Positions 18,099 through 28,619 are shown, numbered from the stretch's first letter. The stretch: 64,000 nt of DNA from Mesobacillus boroniphilus JCM 21738 (GCF_000517385.1 NZ_BAUW01000001.1:1-64000), one strand, 5' to 3'. The notes: a model not told the origin generated them from the sequence alone. Numbers and translations are program-made.

Positions 18099-18539
18099 AT
18101 GAAGAATGAAATGAATCTTCATTTTAGCGCATTAAGCCAAAATGAATCTTTTGCCCGCGTTACAGTTGCTGCATTCATTGCACAGCTGGACCCAACGATG
18201 GATGAATTGACCGAAATAAAGACGGTAGTATCGGAAGCGGTAACAAACGCTATCATTCATGGATACGAAAGTAATCCAGATGGAAGAGTGTTTATTTCTG
18301 TGATGATTCAGGATGGAACTGTGGAAATGCTGATTAAAGACGAAGGAATAGGAATTGCAGATATCGATGAAGCAATGCAGCCGCTCTATACATCCAAGCC
18401 TGAACTTGAAAGGTCCGGTATGGGTTTTACGATTATGGAAAATTTCATGGACGAAGTACAAGTGAGATCAGAGCCCGGCTTTGGGACAGAGATTCGTTTG
18501 AAAAAGCACCTGTCAAAGAGCAAAGCGCTGTGCAATTAA
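18099..18539 (+). CDS. spoIIAB: Anti-sigma F factor and serine kinase SpoIIAB
   Basis: GHKL-fold kinase that binds and blocks sigma-F and phosphorylates SpoIIAA. The 146-residue protein has the N box ([12 protein letters not shown]), G1 (IKDEGIGI) and G2 ([11 protein letters not shown]). Complete, with normal length, between spoIIAA and sigF. Confidence 0.96.
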   Translation: MKNEMNLHFSALSQNESFARVTVAAFIAQLDPTMDELTEIKTVVSEAVTNAIIHGYESNPDGRVFISVMIQDGTVEMLIKDEGIGIADIDEAMQPLYTSKPELERSGMGFTIMENFMDEVQVRSEPGFGTEIRLKKHLSKSKALCN

Positions 18540-18552
18540 GGGAGTTCTGCTT

Positions 18553-19311
18553 ATGGATGTGGAGGTAAAAAAGGATAATAGCCAAACGTATCTTAAGGAC
18601 CATGAAGTCAAAGAACTGATTTTGAGAAGCCAGCAAGGGGACCAGGCCGCAAGGGATCTAATCGTCCAGAAAAACATGCGACTTGTATGGTCTGTCGTCC
18701 AGCGCTTCCTCAACAGAGGATATGAGCCTGATGACTTGTTCCAGATCGGCAGCATCGGCCTCTTGAAGTCAGTTGATAAATTTGACCTCTCGTATGACGT
18801 GAAGTTTTCGACGTATGCCGTTCCAATGATCATTGGTGAAATTCAGCGTTTCATCAGGGATGACGGTACCGTGAAAGTAAGCAGGTCACTAAAAGAAACT
18901 GGCAATAAAATCAGGAAAGCGAAGGATGAGCTTTCCAAAAGATTGGGCAGGGTACCAACTGTCAATGAAATAGCCGAGTTTCTGGAGCTTTCGCCTGAAG
19001 ATGTGATCATGGCACAGGAAGCAAGCCGCAGCCCAGCATCCATCCATGAAACAGTGTACGAAAACGACGGCGACCCAATTACCCTGTTAGACCAGATCGA
19101 TAACGGGGAAGACGGCCGCTGGTTCGATAAAATCGCGTTAAAAGAGGCAATAAATGAACTGGACGAACGGGAAAGACTGATCGTGTATTTGAGATATTAT
19201 AAGGATCAAACCCAATCTGAGGTCGCAGTCCGGCTGGGAATCTCCCAGGTCCAGGTCTCACGCCTTGAAAAGAAAATACTGCAGCAAATGAAAGGCCGTA
19301 TGGATCTTTAA
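18553..19311 (+). CDS. sigF: RNA polymerase sigma-F factor
   Basis: First forespore-specific sigma factor. 252 residues with region 2 (RFLNRGYEPDDLFQIGSIGL, FSTYAVPMIIGEIQR), region 3 and region 4 helix-turn-helix (DQTQSEVAVRLGISQVQVSR). A GGGAG site lies before ATG 18553. It closes the spoIIA operon; the terminator overlaps its last codons. Confidence 0.96.
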   Translation: MDVEVKKDNSQTYLKDHEVKELILRSQQGDQAARDLIVQKNMRLVWSVVQRFLNRGYEPDDLFQIGSIGLLKSVDKFDLSYDVKFSTYAVPMIIGEIQRFIRDDGTVKVSRSLKETGNKIRKAKDELSKRLGRVPTVNEIAEFLELSPEDVIMAQEASRSPASIHETVYENDGDPITLLDQIDNGEDGRWFDKIALKEAINELDERERLIVYLRYYKDQTQSEVAVRLGISQVQVSRLEKKILQQMKGRMDL

Positions 19312-19330
19312 ATCCATATGGCTTTTTTAA
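19295..19330 (+). terminator. Terminator overlapping the sigF stop
   Basis: GCCGTATGGAT and ATCCATATGGC pair (one G-T) around a 6-nt loop containing the stop codon and run into TTTTTTAA. Confidence 0.9.
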
Positions 19331-19513
19331 TGTTTATCTACCCGTATTAGGATATAGGCGCCCGGAATGCTTGGATTTTGGAAAGAGGGAGCGTATTGGT
19401 GCCCGAAAAGTCGAGATTTTAAAAAAAGGTCACCAATAAAAATAAAACCAACTAGTTATTCCTATCTGCTTTCCCCATTCATACATAATCCCTTCTTAAC
19501 CAATTATTGGACT

Positions 19514-19542
19514 TCATGAAAAAACTGAAGGAATCCATACTA
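19514..19542 (+). promoter_or_regulatory. Candidate sigma-G promoter of the spoVA operon
   Basis: CATACTA (19536-19542) matches the sigma-G -10 CATNNTA, with TCATGA (19514-19519) about 16-17 bp upstream as a weak -35. The spoVA operon is sigma-G dependent in B. subtilis. Confidence 0.55.
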
Positions 19543-19579
19543 AATATACGAGGAAAACAATGTGTTGGAAGTGAATCTG

Positions 19580-20197
19580 ATGGAAAAAACGATTTATATC
19601 CGCATGCGAAATCGCGTCCAGGTCAAGCCTGAGGAATCACTTTTGTTAAAGGATATAGCGCAGATCATTGCCAGTGAGGATATTTATGAACAATTGGCAG
19701 CACTTCAGGTCCTTAAAGTTACGCCTAAGGATCATATCCACATTGTTGATGTCATGAAGGTCATTGAATTTATCACCGGCATATACCGGGATCATGAGGT
19801 TCAAGCAGTTGGGCCGCCGCAAACGATTATCGAGGTGATTTACAAGAAAAAAGGAATGTCGATTCCATTTTTTATCCTCGTCTGGTTCCTGTTGTTTTTC
19901 GGAGCAGCTTTGACCATTATGAATTTCCATGAGGATGTCAGTATGCAAACAGTCCATGAGCGACTTTATTACATCATGACAGGAAAAGAAGTTGAGAAGC
20001 CGCTGTTATTTCAAATTCCTTATTCAATCGGTATTGGGGTTGGCATGGTACTATTTTTTAACCATGTATTTAAAAAGAGATTAAATGAAGAGCCCAGTCC
20101 TCTTGAAGTTGAAATGTTCAACTACCAGCAATCACTTGACCAATATGTCATCCTGCATGAAAACAAGGAAAGCGTGAAGCATATAGATGACGATTAG
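19580..20197 (+). CDS. spoVAA: Stage V sporulation protein AA
   Basis: Subunit of the SpoVA system that imports dipicolinic acid into the forespore and releases it at germination. 205 residues: a soluble N-terminal part (residues 1-90), one membrane segment (IPFFILVWFLLFFGAALTI), an extracytoplasmic loop and a second segment (IGIGVGMVLFFNHVF). ATG 19580 (MEKTIYIRMRNRV) matches B. subtilis; an in-frame GTG at 19562 is an alternative. Its end overlaps spoVAB by 11 nt. Confidence 0.9.
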   Translation: MEKTIYIRMRNRVQVKPEESLLLKDIAQIIASEDIYEQLAALQVLKVTPKDHIHIVDVMKVIEFITGIYRDHEVQAVGPPQTIIEVIYKKKGMSIPFFILVWFLLFFGAALTIMNFHEDVSMQTVHERLYYIMTGKEVEKPLLFQIPYSIGIGVGMVLFFNHVFKKRLNEEPSPLEVEMFNYQQSLDQYVILHENKESVKHIDDD

Positions 20198-20609
20198 TAT
20201 CTTATTCATAATTCTGATAGGACTGGCGAGTGGGCTTGCGGTAGGTTCTGGATTTGTTGCGTTTTTGTCCGTTCTAGGAGTGATACCCAGACTTACACAG
20301 CTAACGAAGACAATGAAATTGATATCCTGGTATGAATGGGCTGTTGTCCTGGGGGCTCTATTGGGAACTGTCGGCAGCTTAAGGGACCCGCTGCTCAGTT
20401 TTTCTCCGCTGGTTACCATTCCGCTTGGATTGGCGGGTGGCATATTTGTAGGTATGCTGGCTGCGGCTTTGACAGAGGTACTGAATGTCCTTCCAATCCT
20501 TGCTAAAAGAGTCAGGGTGGATGATAAACTTGAAACCTTGCTGATGGCAATAGTACTGGGAAAAGTATTCGGATCATTATTTCATTGGATTTACTTCGTA
20601 GGACGTTAA
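20187..20609 (+). CDS. spoVAB: Stage V sporulation protein AB
   Basis: 140-residue integral membrane protein with four predicted hydrophobic segments and a short cytoplasmic tail, of the SpoVAB family. The start overlaps the end of spoVAA, so the two are translationally coupled. In B. subtilis spoVAC, spoVAD and spoVAEB would follow; here the next gene, 67 bp on, is spoVAEA. Confidence 0.9.
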   Translation: MTISILFIILIGLASGLAVGSGFVAFLSVLGVIPRLTQLTKTMKLISWYEWAVVLGALLGTVGSLRDPLLSFSPLVTIPLGLAGGIFVGMLAAALTEVLNVLPILAKRVRVDDKLETLLMAIVLGKVFGSLFHWIYFVGR

Positions 20610-20676
20610 AAAACTTTTGAGCTCCAACAACCACCGTGTTTAGTATAAAAATGAGCTGCAGAAAGGACGGCAGAGA

Positions 20677-21255
20677 ATGGCCGAAAAAAGGAAGGTAATC
20701 TTAATTACAGATGGTGATGATTATGCCAGGCGTGCAGTTGAGCTTGTGGCTGCAGAAGTTGGCGGGCGGTGCATCTCTCTTTCACATGGCAATCCTTCTG
20801 TCCTTTCGGGGCCGCACCTTGTTAAATTAATCAAAAAAGCTGCAAAGGATCCAGTGCTTGTTATGTTCGATGATAGTGGTTTTCTTGGAGAAGGAGCAGG
20901 GGAAAAAGCCCTGAAATACGTGGCTGACCATGATGACATTGAGGTGCTCGGAGCGATTGCTGTCGCTTCGAAAACTCATATGGCGGAATGGAGCCGTGTG
21001 GATTTTTGCATAGACCGGGAAGGTGATCTCACCCCCTATGGAGTGGACAAACATGGAATTCCAGAACTGGAAATGGGGAGAATCAACGGAGATACAGTGT
21101 ACTGTTTGGATACGCTTGATGTTCCGTTAATAATCGGAATAGGGGATATCGGAAAAATGGCACGCCGTGACCACTATAAAATCGGTTCGCCAATAACGAA
21201 AAAAGCAGTGGAAATCATCCTTGAAAGGAGCGGATTCTATGCCAAAGAACAATGA
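20677..21255 (+). CDS. spoVAEA: Stage V sporulation protein AE (SpoVAEA)
   Basis: Soluble 192-residue protein of the SpoVAEA family, located on spores in B. subtilis, where it is needed for normal germination rate but not for dipicolinate uptake. Features: [15 protein letters not shown] near the N-terminus and [31 protein letters not shown] precedes the ATG. Its end overlaps spoVAF by 17 nt. The channel genes normally upstream are missing. Confidence 0.9.
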   Translation: MAEKRKVILITDGDDYARRAVELVAAEVGGRCISLSHGNPSVLSGPHLVKLIKKAAKDPVLVMFDDSGFLGEGAGEKALKYVADHDDIEVLGAIAVASKTHMAEWSRVDFCIDREGDLTPYGVDKHGIPELEMGRINGDTVYCLDTLDVPLIIGIGDIGKMARRDHYKIGSPITKKAVEIILERSGFYAKEQ

Positions 21256-22717
21256 CAAGCTGCCCATCCCGAAATCATTGGACGAAGCTGAAAAATATAT
21301 GAAAGAAAACGTTGGCCTGGAAGCCAGTTTTGACCTTGGAGTCAGGAAGCTGAAAATTCTTAAAAAGAATGTCCATTTTTATTATGTGAATGGTCTGTGC
21401 GATACAAGCTTCATCGTACATATTGTTGAAGGACTTGTGGACATCAATGATAACGAGAAACTTTCTACACATCTGCAAGAGATTGTAGAGAATCGGATTA
21501 CCCACCAGTCTGTCGAAAAAATCAAGACGATGGATGAGCTTGTTGATCAGGTTCTTTCGGGACTCATTGTCATATTGGTTGAAGGGGAAGAAATAGGGTT
21601 AGTAGTTGATGTCAGAAGCTACCCGGGAAGACAGCCTCAGGAGCCTGACACAGAAAAGGTTGTGCGTGGATCGAGGGATGGGTTTGTTGAAAATATCATT
21701 GTCAATACGGCATTGACAAGAAGGCGTATCCGGGATGAAAATCTGCGTTTTGAGATGATGAAGGTGGGAGAAAGGTCGAAATCAGACGTTGCCATAGCAT
21801 ATATAAAAGATATCGCAAATCCTGACTTAATCAAGGTCATCAAAAAGGAACTCAATACAATCAAAATAGACGGCATTACGATGGCTGATAAAACAATTGA
21901 AGAATTTTTGGTGAAACAAGGCTATAACCCTTACCCGCTTGTAAGGTACACGGAGAGGGCCGATGTAGCCGCGACCCATTTGCTAGAAGGACATGTCCTG
22001 ATTTATGTGGATACATCTCCGAGTGTCATCATTACGCCAACGACCTATTTCCACCATCTTCAGCATGCAGAAGAGTACAGGCAATCGCCAGGTGTCGGCA
22101 CGATGGTTCGCTGGGTACGATTCCTTGGAGTGCTTGCATCACTATTACTTTTGCCGTTGTGGTACTTATTTGTGCAGAATCCAGACCTGCTCCCTGATAA
22201 AATTTCCTTTATCGGACCTAATGAAGATTCCAATATTCCGATTTTCTTGCAAATAATGCTTGCAGATGGAGGAATTGAGTTCCTGAGAATGGCAGCCATC
22301 CATACGCCGACGCCGCTTTCAACTGCAATGGGCTTAATCGCTGCAGTCCTGATTGGACAGATCGCAATTGACGTAGGGATGTTCGTGCCAGAAGTCATTC
22401 TCTATGTTGCTGTGGCGGCAATCGGGACATATGCGACACCAAGTTATGAACTTAGTATAGCAAACAAACTAGGAAGGGTGTTCCTGTTGATTTCGACTGC
22501 TATATTCCATGTACCGGGATTTGTAGCAGGAACCACAGTTTGGCTGCTGTTGCTTGCTAGTATTAAATCCCTGAACACTCCTTACCTCTGGCCATTCATT
22601 CCTTTTCATCCTGTAGCATTTATGCAGATTTTGATCAGAAGAGCTGTACCAGGATCGAAAATCCGGCCAAGCATTGTCCATGCAAGGAATCGCTACAAGC
22701 AGCCATCAAAGTCCTGA
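21239..22717 (+). CDS. spoVAF: SpoVAF, GerA-family spore membrane protein
   Basis: 492-residue homologue of germinant receptor A subunits (GerAA family). A large N-terminal soluble domain (residues 1-285) is followed by about five membrane segments from about residue 295 and a basic tail ([11 protein letters not shown]). ATG 21239 follows AAAGGAG by 8 nt, inside spoVAEA. In B. subtilis SpoVAF works in germination with SpoVAEA. Complete; last gene of the operon before a strong terminator. Confidence 0.93.
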   Translation: MPKNNDKLPIPKSLDEAEKYMKENVGLEASFDLGVRKLKILKKNVHFYYVNGLCDTSFIVHIVEGLVDINDNEKLSTHLQEIVENRITHQSVEKIKTMDELVDQVLSGLIVILVEGEEIGLVVDVRSYPGRQPQEPDTEKVVRGSRDGFVENIIVNTALTRRRIRDENLRFEMMKVGERSKSDVAIAYIKDIANPDLIKVIKKELNTIKIDGITMADKTIEEFLVKQGYNPYPLVRYTERADVAATHLLEGHVLIYVDTSPSVIITPTTYFHHLQHAEEYRQSPGVGTMVRWVRFLGVLASLLLLPLWYLFVQNPDLLPDKISFIGPNEDSNIPIFLQIMLADGGIEFLRMAAIHTPTPLSTAMGLIAAVLIGQIAIDVGMFVPEVILYVAVAAIGTYATPSYELSIANKLGRVFLLISTAIFHVPGFVAGTTVWLLLLASIKSLNTPYLWPFIPFHPVAFMQILIRRAVPGSKIRPSIVHARNRYKQPSKS

Positions 22718-22787
22718 TTATGTTACAATTGCGCGTTCCCTCAAATTATGATAAAGTGTTTTTAATTTACTAAAGACTTAAAGTGAA

Positions 22788-22843
22788 AAATAAATAGACA
22801 GTTCATCAAGTGAACTGTCTATTTATTTATTTATTTATTTATT
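22788..22843 (+). terminator. Terminator of the spoVA operon with an ATTT microsatellite
   Basis: AGACAGTTCA (22796-22805) and TGAACTGTCT (22811-22820) form a stem that extends outward with AAATAAAT/ATTTATTT. The 3' arm continues as ATTT repeated five to six times to 22843 instead of a plain T-run. The repeat length is likely to vary between strains. Confidence 0.85.
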
Positions 22844-22937
22844 AACGGCACTTAGCAGGATAAAGCTTATGCTGAAATAACAGAACAATAAGAAAACAAG
22901 CTTAAATCAAATGATAGGCAAGGGATGAGGGGACAAC

Positions 22938-24257
22938 ATGGAATTTCATGGAACTGCAAAGGTTAACCGACTAGGGCATTTGGAAATTGGCGGTGTCGAT
23001 ACAATCGAATTAGCTGAAAAATATGGAACCCCGCTGTATGTTTATGACGTTGCCTTGATCAGGGAACGGGCAAGAGCGTTTAAAAGAACTTTCGAGACTG
23101 CAGGAATTACCGCTCAAGTAGCGTATGCCAGTAAAGCTTTTTCAACCATAGCGATGGTTCAGTTGGCTGCGGAAGAAAATCTTTCTCTTGACGTCGTTTC
23201 TGGCGGAGAGCTTTATACAGCAATAGCGGCTGGCTTCCCTACAGGAAGAATCCATTTCCATGGCAACAACAAAAGCCGGGAAGAGCTGGTAATGGCTATT
23301 GACAACAATGTTGGCTGTATCGTCGTCGATAACTTTTACGAACTTGACATGCTGAAGGATATTTGCAAAGTGAAGAATACGGCAGTCAAAGTTTTATTAC
23401 GAGTTACACCAGGTATTGAAGCACATACACATGATTATATTTTAACAGGCCAGGAAGATTCGAAGTTCGGATTTGATTTGCAGAATGGACAGGCTGATGC
23501 GGCTATGAAACTTTGCCTTGATGACAAGAATATCGATGTTCTCGGCCTGCATTGCCATATAGGTTCACAGATTTTCGAAACAACAGGATTCATCCTCGCT
23601 GCACAGAAAATTTTTGAAAAACTGCATCGGTGGAAAAAGGATTTGTCTTTCGACTCTACAGTCCTCAATCTTGGCGGTGGTTTTGGGATTCGATATACAG
23701 ATGAAGATGACCCTATTCCAGCAGCACAATATGCAGAAGAGATTATTGCCGAGGTGAAAAAGCAAGCTTCTCACTATTCGATGAATATCCCGGAAATATG
23801 GATCGAACCAGGACGTTCCCTTGTTGGGGATGCCGGTACTACCCTTTACCGCATCGGTTCGAGAAAGGATGTTCCAAATGTCCGCCAGTACGTAGCTGTC
23901 GATGGCGGAATGAGCGATAATATTCGCCCGGCATTGTACGAGGCTAAATACGAAGCAGTCCTTGCAAACAGGGTAATGGACAAACCTGAAGAGACCGTAT
24001 CGATTGCCGGGAAGTGTTGTGAATCGGGAGATATGCTAATCTGGGACCTTCCGCTGCCAAAGTCTGGTGACCAGGATTTTCTGGCTGTTTTTTGTACTGG
24101 TGCCTACGGGTATTCAATGGCCAATAACTATAATCGTCTTCCAAGGCCTGCGGTCGTTTTCCTGGAGGATTCCATGGACACACTGGTGGTCCGCCGCGAA
24201 ACATTTGAAGACATGGTAAAATTGGATCTTCCTTTTAAAGAAAAGGTGAAAAATTAA
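22938..24257 (+). CDS. lysA: Diaminopimelate decarboxylase
   Basis: PLP enzyme making lysine from meso-diaminopimelate, the last lysine step; its substrate is also used for cell wall and spore dipicolinate. 439 residues: PLP-binding Lys in VAYASKAFST (about Lys66), the LNLGGGFGI phosphate loop, EPGRSLVGDAG and the C-terminal CESGDMLIWD cysteine motif. GGGATGAGGGG precedes the ATG. No lysine riboswitch is visible. Complete; position after the spoVA operon as in B. subtilis. Confidence 0.95.
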   Translation: MEFHGTAKVNRLGHLEIGGVDTIELAEKYGTPLYVYDVALIRERARAFKRTFETAGITAQVAYASKAFSTIAMVQLAAEENLSLDVVSGGELYTAIAAGFPTGRIHFHGNNKSREELVMAIDNNVGCIVVDNFYELDMLKDICKVKNTAVKVLLRVTPGIEAHTHDYILTGQEDSKFGFDLQNGQADAAMKLCLDDKNIDVLGLHCHIGSQIFETTGFILAAQKIFEKLHRWKKDLSFDSTVLNLGGGFGIRYTDEDDPIPAAQYAEEIIAEVKKQASHYSMNIPEIWIEPGRSLVGDAGTTLYRIGSRKDVPNVRQYVAVDGGMSDNIRPALYEAKYEAVLANRVMDKPEETVSIAGKCCESGDMLIWDLPLPKSGDQDFLAVFCTGAYGYSMANNYNRLPRPAVVFLEDSMDTLVVRRETFEDMVKLDLPFKEKVKN

Positions 24258-24258
24258 G

Positions 24259-24281
24259 CTGCTCTCCCGCAGCTTTTTTAT
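24259..24281 (+). terminator. Terminator of lysA
   Basis: AAGCTGC and GCAGCTT pair around a 6-nt loop and are followed by TTTTTT. Confidence 0.9.
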
Positions 24282-24359
24282 CTGGTTTTATTGATTATAT
24301 GTTAAGTTGGCTAAATACCCGGTCTTATTGTAGAATTACAGATTGGGAGGGATTCCGGT

Positions 24360-24455
24360 TTGAAAAAGAACAACTGGCTGTTATTTGTGTTACTATTGTT
24401 GATGTCTATTGGATGGGGAGCCTACTACTGGTTTTTTATCGTACCAGGACAATAG
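24360..24455 (+). CDS. 31-residue single-span membrane peptide
   Basis: TTG-started frame with GGGAGGG 8 nt upstream. The product is KKNNWLLFV, a hydrophobic helix, then WGAYYWFFIVPGQ. Such one-span peptides are common in bacilli and I do not recognise a family. Support is the good ribosome site, the clear membrane segment, and the isolated position between the lysA terminator and ribT. Confidence 0.5.
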   Translation: MKKNNWLLFVLLLLMSIGWGAYYWFFIVPGQ

Positions 24456-24686
24456 CCCACAAAAAAAATTGAAGTATCCGTACAGATTATGTATGATATT
24501 ATCAATTCAATTAAAATGAAGAACCATAAATGACGGAAAAACATATATTATCAAAATGATGTTTTAACATTTTATTTTTTGTCGCTTTCTATTTACAGGA
24601 AGCTAAGGTTTAAGTTGGATGAAAAATGGAAAAAATGGTTTTGTTATCATTCCATTATTACTGTCAAACCACAATGAGGGATATCT

Positions 24687-25077
<391 letters not shown>

Positions 25078-25085
<8 letters not shown>

Positions 25086-25608
25086 CTCTGCTTTTCCTTT
25101 CCTCGAGAGCCATCCGCCGGTCTGAAATGACATCGCTTCGATCCCTTGTTGAGTGCCGATGGACCAAGTCAGGATTCTGCAGATTACTGCTTGTTCCCCA
25201 TGTAAAACCATTATGTCTGCACTCATCATAGCAAAGTTTTTTAAGTTCGGTGTCGCTTAGAGGCAGATTAAAGCTCGTGTATGGAACGTTGTTAAGCAAG
25301 TTGTTTTTTCTTATAGCCAGTGTTTCTGTCAATAGCTCAGGGTCGATTCCTAATCGGGCAGTTGCTTCTTTTGTCTCTGAAAAGATTTCCTCTGCTTTAG
25401 TTAAAGTCCTTATTGCACCAGGAAAATTATTGCGGCGATGGTGGTAAGTTGACACAGCCAAAAGGATTAATGCTACCCAGATAGATTTTTTATTGCCAGC
25501 GTCAGTTGCTTTCCAATATTCTTCCAAAGTCTCATGGCATTCAAAATAATCCCTGTCTCCATGGAAATGAGCGAGGTATTGTATATAGGATGTTGGAAAT
25601 TTTGTCAT
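25078..25608 (-). CDS. ypuF: YpuF, DUF309 family protein
   Basis: 176-residue protein with the DUF309 signature HGDRDYFECHETLEEYWK, a His/Glu-rich helical motif, and LAVSTYHHRRNN. GGGGG lies 7 nt before ATG 25608 (MTKFPTSY); an upstream TTG is unlikely. Position near scpA and size fit B. subtilis ypuF. The C-terminal tail (RHSTRDRSDVISDRRM) is basic and longer than in some homologues. Function unknown. Confidence 0.82.
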
Positions 25609-25693
25609 GTAATAACCCCCAATCAAGTACCACTAGCTTAGCATAAATTGAATAAAATGATGAAACTGGAAGAGGATGCGAAACAGCAAACCT

Positions 25694-25718
25694 AAAAAAC
25701 GCCCGGCCGGTGCCGGGC
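25694..25718 (-). terminator. Terminator of the YjcZ-family gene
   Basis: GCCCGGC and GCCGGGC pair around a 4-nt loop and are followed on the minus strand by GTTTTTT. Confidence 0.85.
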
Positions 25719-25749
25719 ATTCATTCATTGCTTTTTAAATTGCCTTACC

Positions 25750-25845
25750 TTATAACCAGGCTGCACCAACTATGATGAGCAAAATGAATAGCACGACGAT
25801 TAAAGCAAAACCCGCTCCGTGTCCATAACCTTTTTTATCTGACAT
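25750..25845 (-). CDS. YjcZ/SscA-family sporulation peptide
   Basis: 31-residue peptide beginning MSDKKGYGHGAG and ending in a single membrane helix (FALIVVLFILLIIVGAAW). The FALIVVLFILLIIVG core is the hallmark of the YjcZ family of small spore-associated proteins such as SscA. AGGAGGTAATGG precedes the ATG, and a strong terminator follows. Role inferred from the family only. Confidence 0.82.
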   Translation of the reverse strand: MSDKKGYGHGAGFALIVVLFILLIIVGAAWL

Positions 25846-26046
25846 TTACCATTACCTCCTATTAGTGAAATAGCCTAATATACAATTTCAGCATATGCAT
25901 TCACGAAGAGAAGGGTTTGGGCGCAAACTTGTATTTATAAGGAAGAACTAGATATTTGTACTTAAAATTAGTAATGGATAACACGCACTTTATCTACTAT
26001 ACTTATATAATGATGCAGTTCATTATAGGAATTTTGGTGGGAAATA

Positions 26047-26789
26047 ATGCAATATAACGTGAAAATCGAGGCCTTTGAAGGCCCATTGGATTTACTTCTG
26101 CACTTGATCAATACTTTGGAGATTGATATTTATGATATACCGGTTGCGGAAATAACTGAACAATATTTAATGTATATCCATGCGATGAAGGAATTGCAGC
26201 TCGATGTTGCAAGTGAATATCTTGTAATGGCAGCGACGCTGTTAGCAATCAAAAGCAAGATGCTCCTTCCTAAGCATGAAGCAGAACTGGAAGATGAATT
26301 TGAGTTTGATCACGAAGAGGATCCACGAAATGAACTCGTGGAAAGATTGATTGAATATAAGAAGTTCAAAGAGGCAGCCAGTGACCTGAAATCCTTGAGG
26401 AGGAACGGGGATTGATGTATACCAAACCTCCAAGTGACCTCACGGAGTATGCAGATGAAATAAAAGGCGACAATACTAATCTTGATATATCTTTATATGA
26501 CATGCTTGGTGCATTTCAAAAGCTTTTAAGACGAAAAAAGTTGCAAAGGCCAATGTCGACCAAGATAGCCCGTCAAGAAATTTCCATAGAGAAAAGGATG
26601 GACGAAGTCTTAAGCTTCCTGAAAAAAAGCGGTACAAGGAAAAAGTTCTACGACTTGTTTCCTGAATCTGACCGTGAGCATATTGTCGTTACTTTCCTGG
26701 CAATTCTTGAGCTTATCAAACGGAAAGAAATCGACGTCGAACAGGAGAAAAACTTTGCTGAAATATATATGACAGCCAGAAAGGAGTAA
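26047..26789 (+). CDS. scpA: Segregation and condensation protein A (apparent frameshift)
   Basis: Kleisin subunit bridging the SMC ATPase heads. N-terminal SMC-neck-binding domain ([12 protein letters not shown]) and C-terminal winged helix ([13 protein letters not shown]). The frame breaks at 26397, where a second G restores [20 protein letters not shown] and about 247 residues. ScpA is needed for normal chromosome segregation, so an error in the sequence is likelier than a mutant. 4 bp before scpB. Confidence 0.93.
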
Positions 26790-26793
26790 GAGC

Positions 26794-27387
26794 GTGGGAA
26801 TAGTGAAGTGGAAAGGGATATTGGAGAGCCTACTTTTTGCAGCTGGGGATGAAGGATTGAGCCTGAAGCAGATTACTTCTGTGCTTGAAGTGGATGAAAT
26901 ACAGGCAAATGAAATTGTAGCTGAACTTCAACGGGATTATGAAAGTGATCAAAACCGCGGCATAACAATCGTCCAGCTGGCAGGAGTTTACCAGCTGGCT
27001 ACGAAAAAAGAGCATGCTGAATATTTAAAGAAGCTTGTCGAATCACCAGGGACGGCGCATCTGTCGCAAGCAGCCCTTGAGACTTTGGCGATTGTAGCAT
27101 ATAAGCAGCCGATTACAAGGGCCGAAATCGAAGAAATCCGCGGAGTAAAAACGGAAAGGCCGCTCCATACGCTGTCTTCCAGGGCTTTGATTAAAGAAGT
27201 TGGAAGAGCAGAAGGAACGGGCCGTGCCATTTTATATGGAACAACAAAAGAATTCCTTGATTATTTTGGATTGAAAAATATTAGCGAACTGCCTCCACTG
27301 CCGGATCATATTGAGGATGACGAATTGCAGGATGACGCGGATCTATTCTTTGAGAAGTTCCAGGAAACAATGGAAACAGATCAATAG
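26794..27387 (+). CDS. scpB: Segregation and condensation protein B
   Basis: 197-residue winged-helix dimer that binds the ScpA kleisin in the condensin complex. Motifs: [34 protein letters not shown] and [15 protein letters not shown] start at 26794 after AAGGAGTAAGAGC. Complete; co-transcribed with scpA. Confidence 0.95.
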   Translation: MGIVKWKGILESLLFAAGDEGLSLKQITSVLEVDEIQANEIVAELQRDYESDQNRGITIVQLAGVYQLATKKEHAEYLKKLVESPGTAHLSQAALETLAIVAYKQPITRAEIEEIRGVKTERPLHTLSSRALIKEVGRAEGTGRAILYGTTKEFLDYFGLKNISELPPLPDHIEDDELQDDADLFFEKFQETMETDQ

Positions 27388-27537
27388 CTTTTGTGCACAA
27401 AGTTTGGAATTTATGATAAAATCAAAATAATTATTTGGGAAATGCTTTAATTTGGATGCCGAACTTCTGGCTTCTTCTGGAAAAGCATTTCTTTCTACAT
27501 AACTATTTAAGAATTAATGTCCAACGGGAGGAATACC

Positions 27538-27957
27538 ATGCTTATAAAGCAATGTATTGGTTATGAACTTGAAAAAGAAAAATCAAACACCTCTGAGGAT
27601 TTTTTCAACCGAAGCGAAGTGACTTTTGTGGAAGATGGCAAGGAGAAGACCCTGCATGTCCTTTATGTAAGGTATTTTGATGAGCTGGCTGGAAGTATCA
27701 CTCCATATGAACAGGATCCAATCTTCAAGGCTGGAACGAAGGATGTATATATCAGGGATTTGGTAGCACTTGCTGCATTATTGAAAAATCCGGGATATCG
27801 CCATCGTAAAAGGGTATATATAAATGAACAGAGAGAGTTCGCGGATATTTTCACAGGACTGGATTACAGCAAAATTCCTGGAGTATTTGAAGGTATCGGG
27901 CAAAAAGGCAGCTTTGAAGTGCGCTCTCCCTTGGATTATATTGTCCAGCCGGTTTAG
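27538..27957 (+). CDS. Hypothetical protein, 139 residues
   Basis: I do not recognise this protein. ATG 27538 has an excellent ribosome site, GGGAGGAATACC. It is soluble, acidic in the first half (GYELEKEKSNTSEDFFNRSE) and mixed after, with a single cysteine. It lies between scpB and ypuI, where B. subtilis has no gene, and has its own 150-bp upstream space. The regular codon use and good site indicate a real gene. Confidence 0.7.
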   Translation: MLIKQCIGYELEKEKSNTSEDFFNRSEVTFVEDGKEKTLHVLYVRYFDELAGSITPYEQDPIFKAGTKDVYIRDLVALAALLKNPGYRHRKRVYINEQREFADIFTGLDYSKIPGVFEGIGQKGSFEVRSPLDYIVQPV

Positions 27958-28130
27958 AGCAAGGCTCTTTTCGTGAACTTTTGTTGCCTTTCCTTCAGCT
28001 TCATTGGATTCTTGGTTGCGGGAAAATACCCACAAGAGACCCGGTTCCAGGATAGAATCGTAAGCTCGAATCAATGGGAAAGCAACAACTATCGGAAAAG
28101 TTATGGTAAAAATCCATTGGGGGTGTCAAT

Positions 28131-28619
28131 TTGGGGAATACAATAGTTAAAACACAAATCGAGGAAGTTAGGGAATTCCTGGCAGACACAGTAGTGAAGC
28201 TGGAGAACTACTTGAATGAAACAACTCTTGAGGTGCTGAAACAAGGGCAGCAGGCAGACGAAGAATACTATAAAACGATTCTTTCAAGCCTTCGCAAGCT
28301 GGCTGTTTACTGTGAGGAAGGATTTGATGCCTGCAAGGTGATCCTTCAGGCAGAGGTATTTTCAAAACCAGCAGCTGAAAAAACATTATACCGAATCTAC
28401 TATCAATGCATTGAAGAATTCTTCTCTCCTAAAAGTGATGCATGGTATGAAGACAGCAGGGCTGCTTATACAGGAAAGAATGCCATCAAGTTCAGACAAC
28501 CAGTGTCAACTGGAGTAAACGAACTGATGGTCAGCCTTGAGAGCGGGTTTCAAAGAATCCGGGAAGAGCTGGAATATTACGAGACAGATTACCGAACAAA
28601 AATGCTCCAATCAAGATAA
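28131..28619 (+). CDS. ypuI: YpuI, DUF3907 family protein
   Basis: 162-residue helical protein, start TTG 28131 with GGGGGTG upstream. Helical stretches VREFLADTVVKLENYLNE and YKTILSSLRKLAVYCEEG match B. subtilis YpuI, as does the place between scpB and dacB. Cytoplasmic, no known function. A terminator follows. Confidence 0.82.
   Translation: MGNTIVKTQIEEVREFLADTVVKLENYLNETTLEVLKQGQQADEEYYKTILSSLRKLAVYCEEGFDACKVILQAEVFSKPAAEKTLYRIYYQCIEEFFSPKSDAWYEDSRAAYTGKNAIKFRQPVSTGVNELMVSLESGFQRIREELEYYETDYRTKMLQSR

Noticed and set aside
22743-22937. Lysine riboswitch before lysA
   Set aside because: No conserved L-box segments; only a terminator and an AT-rich leader.
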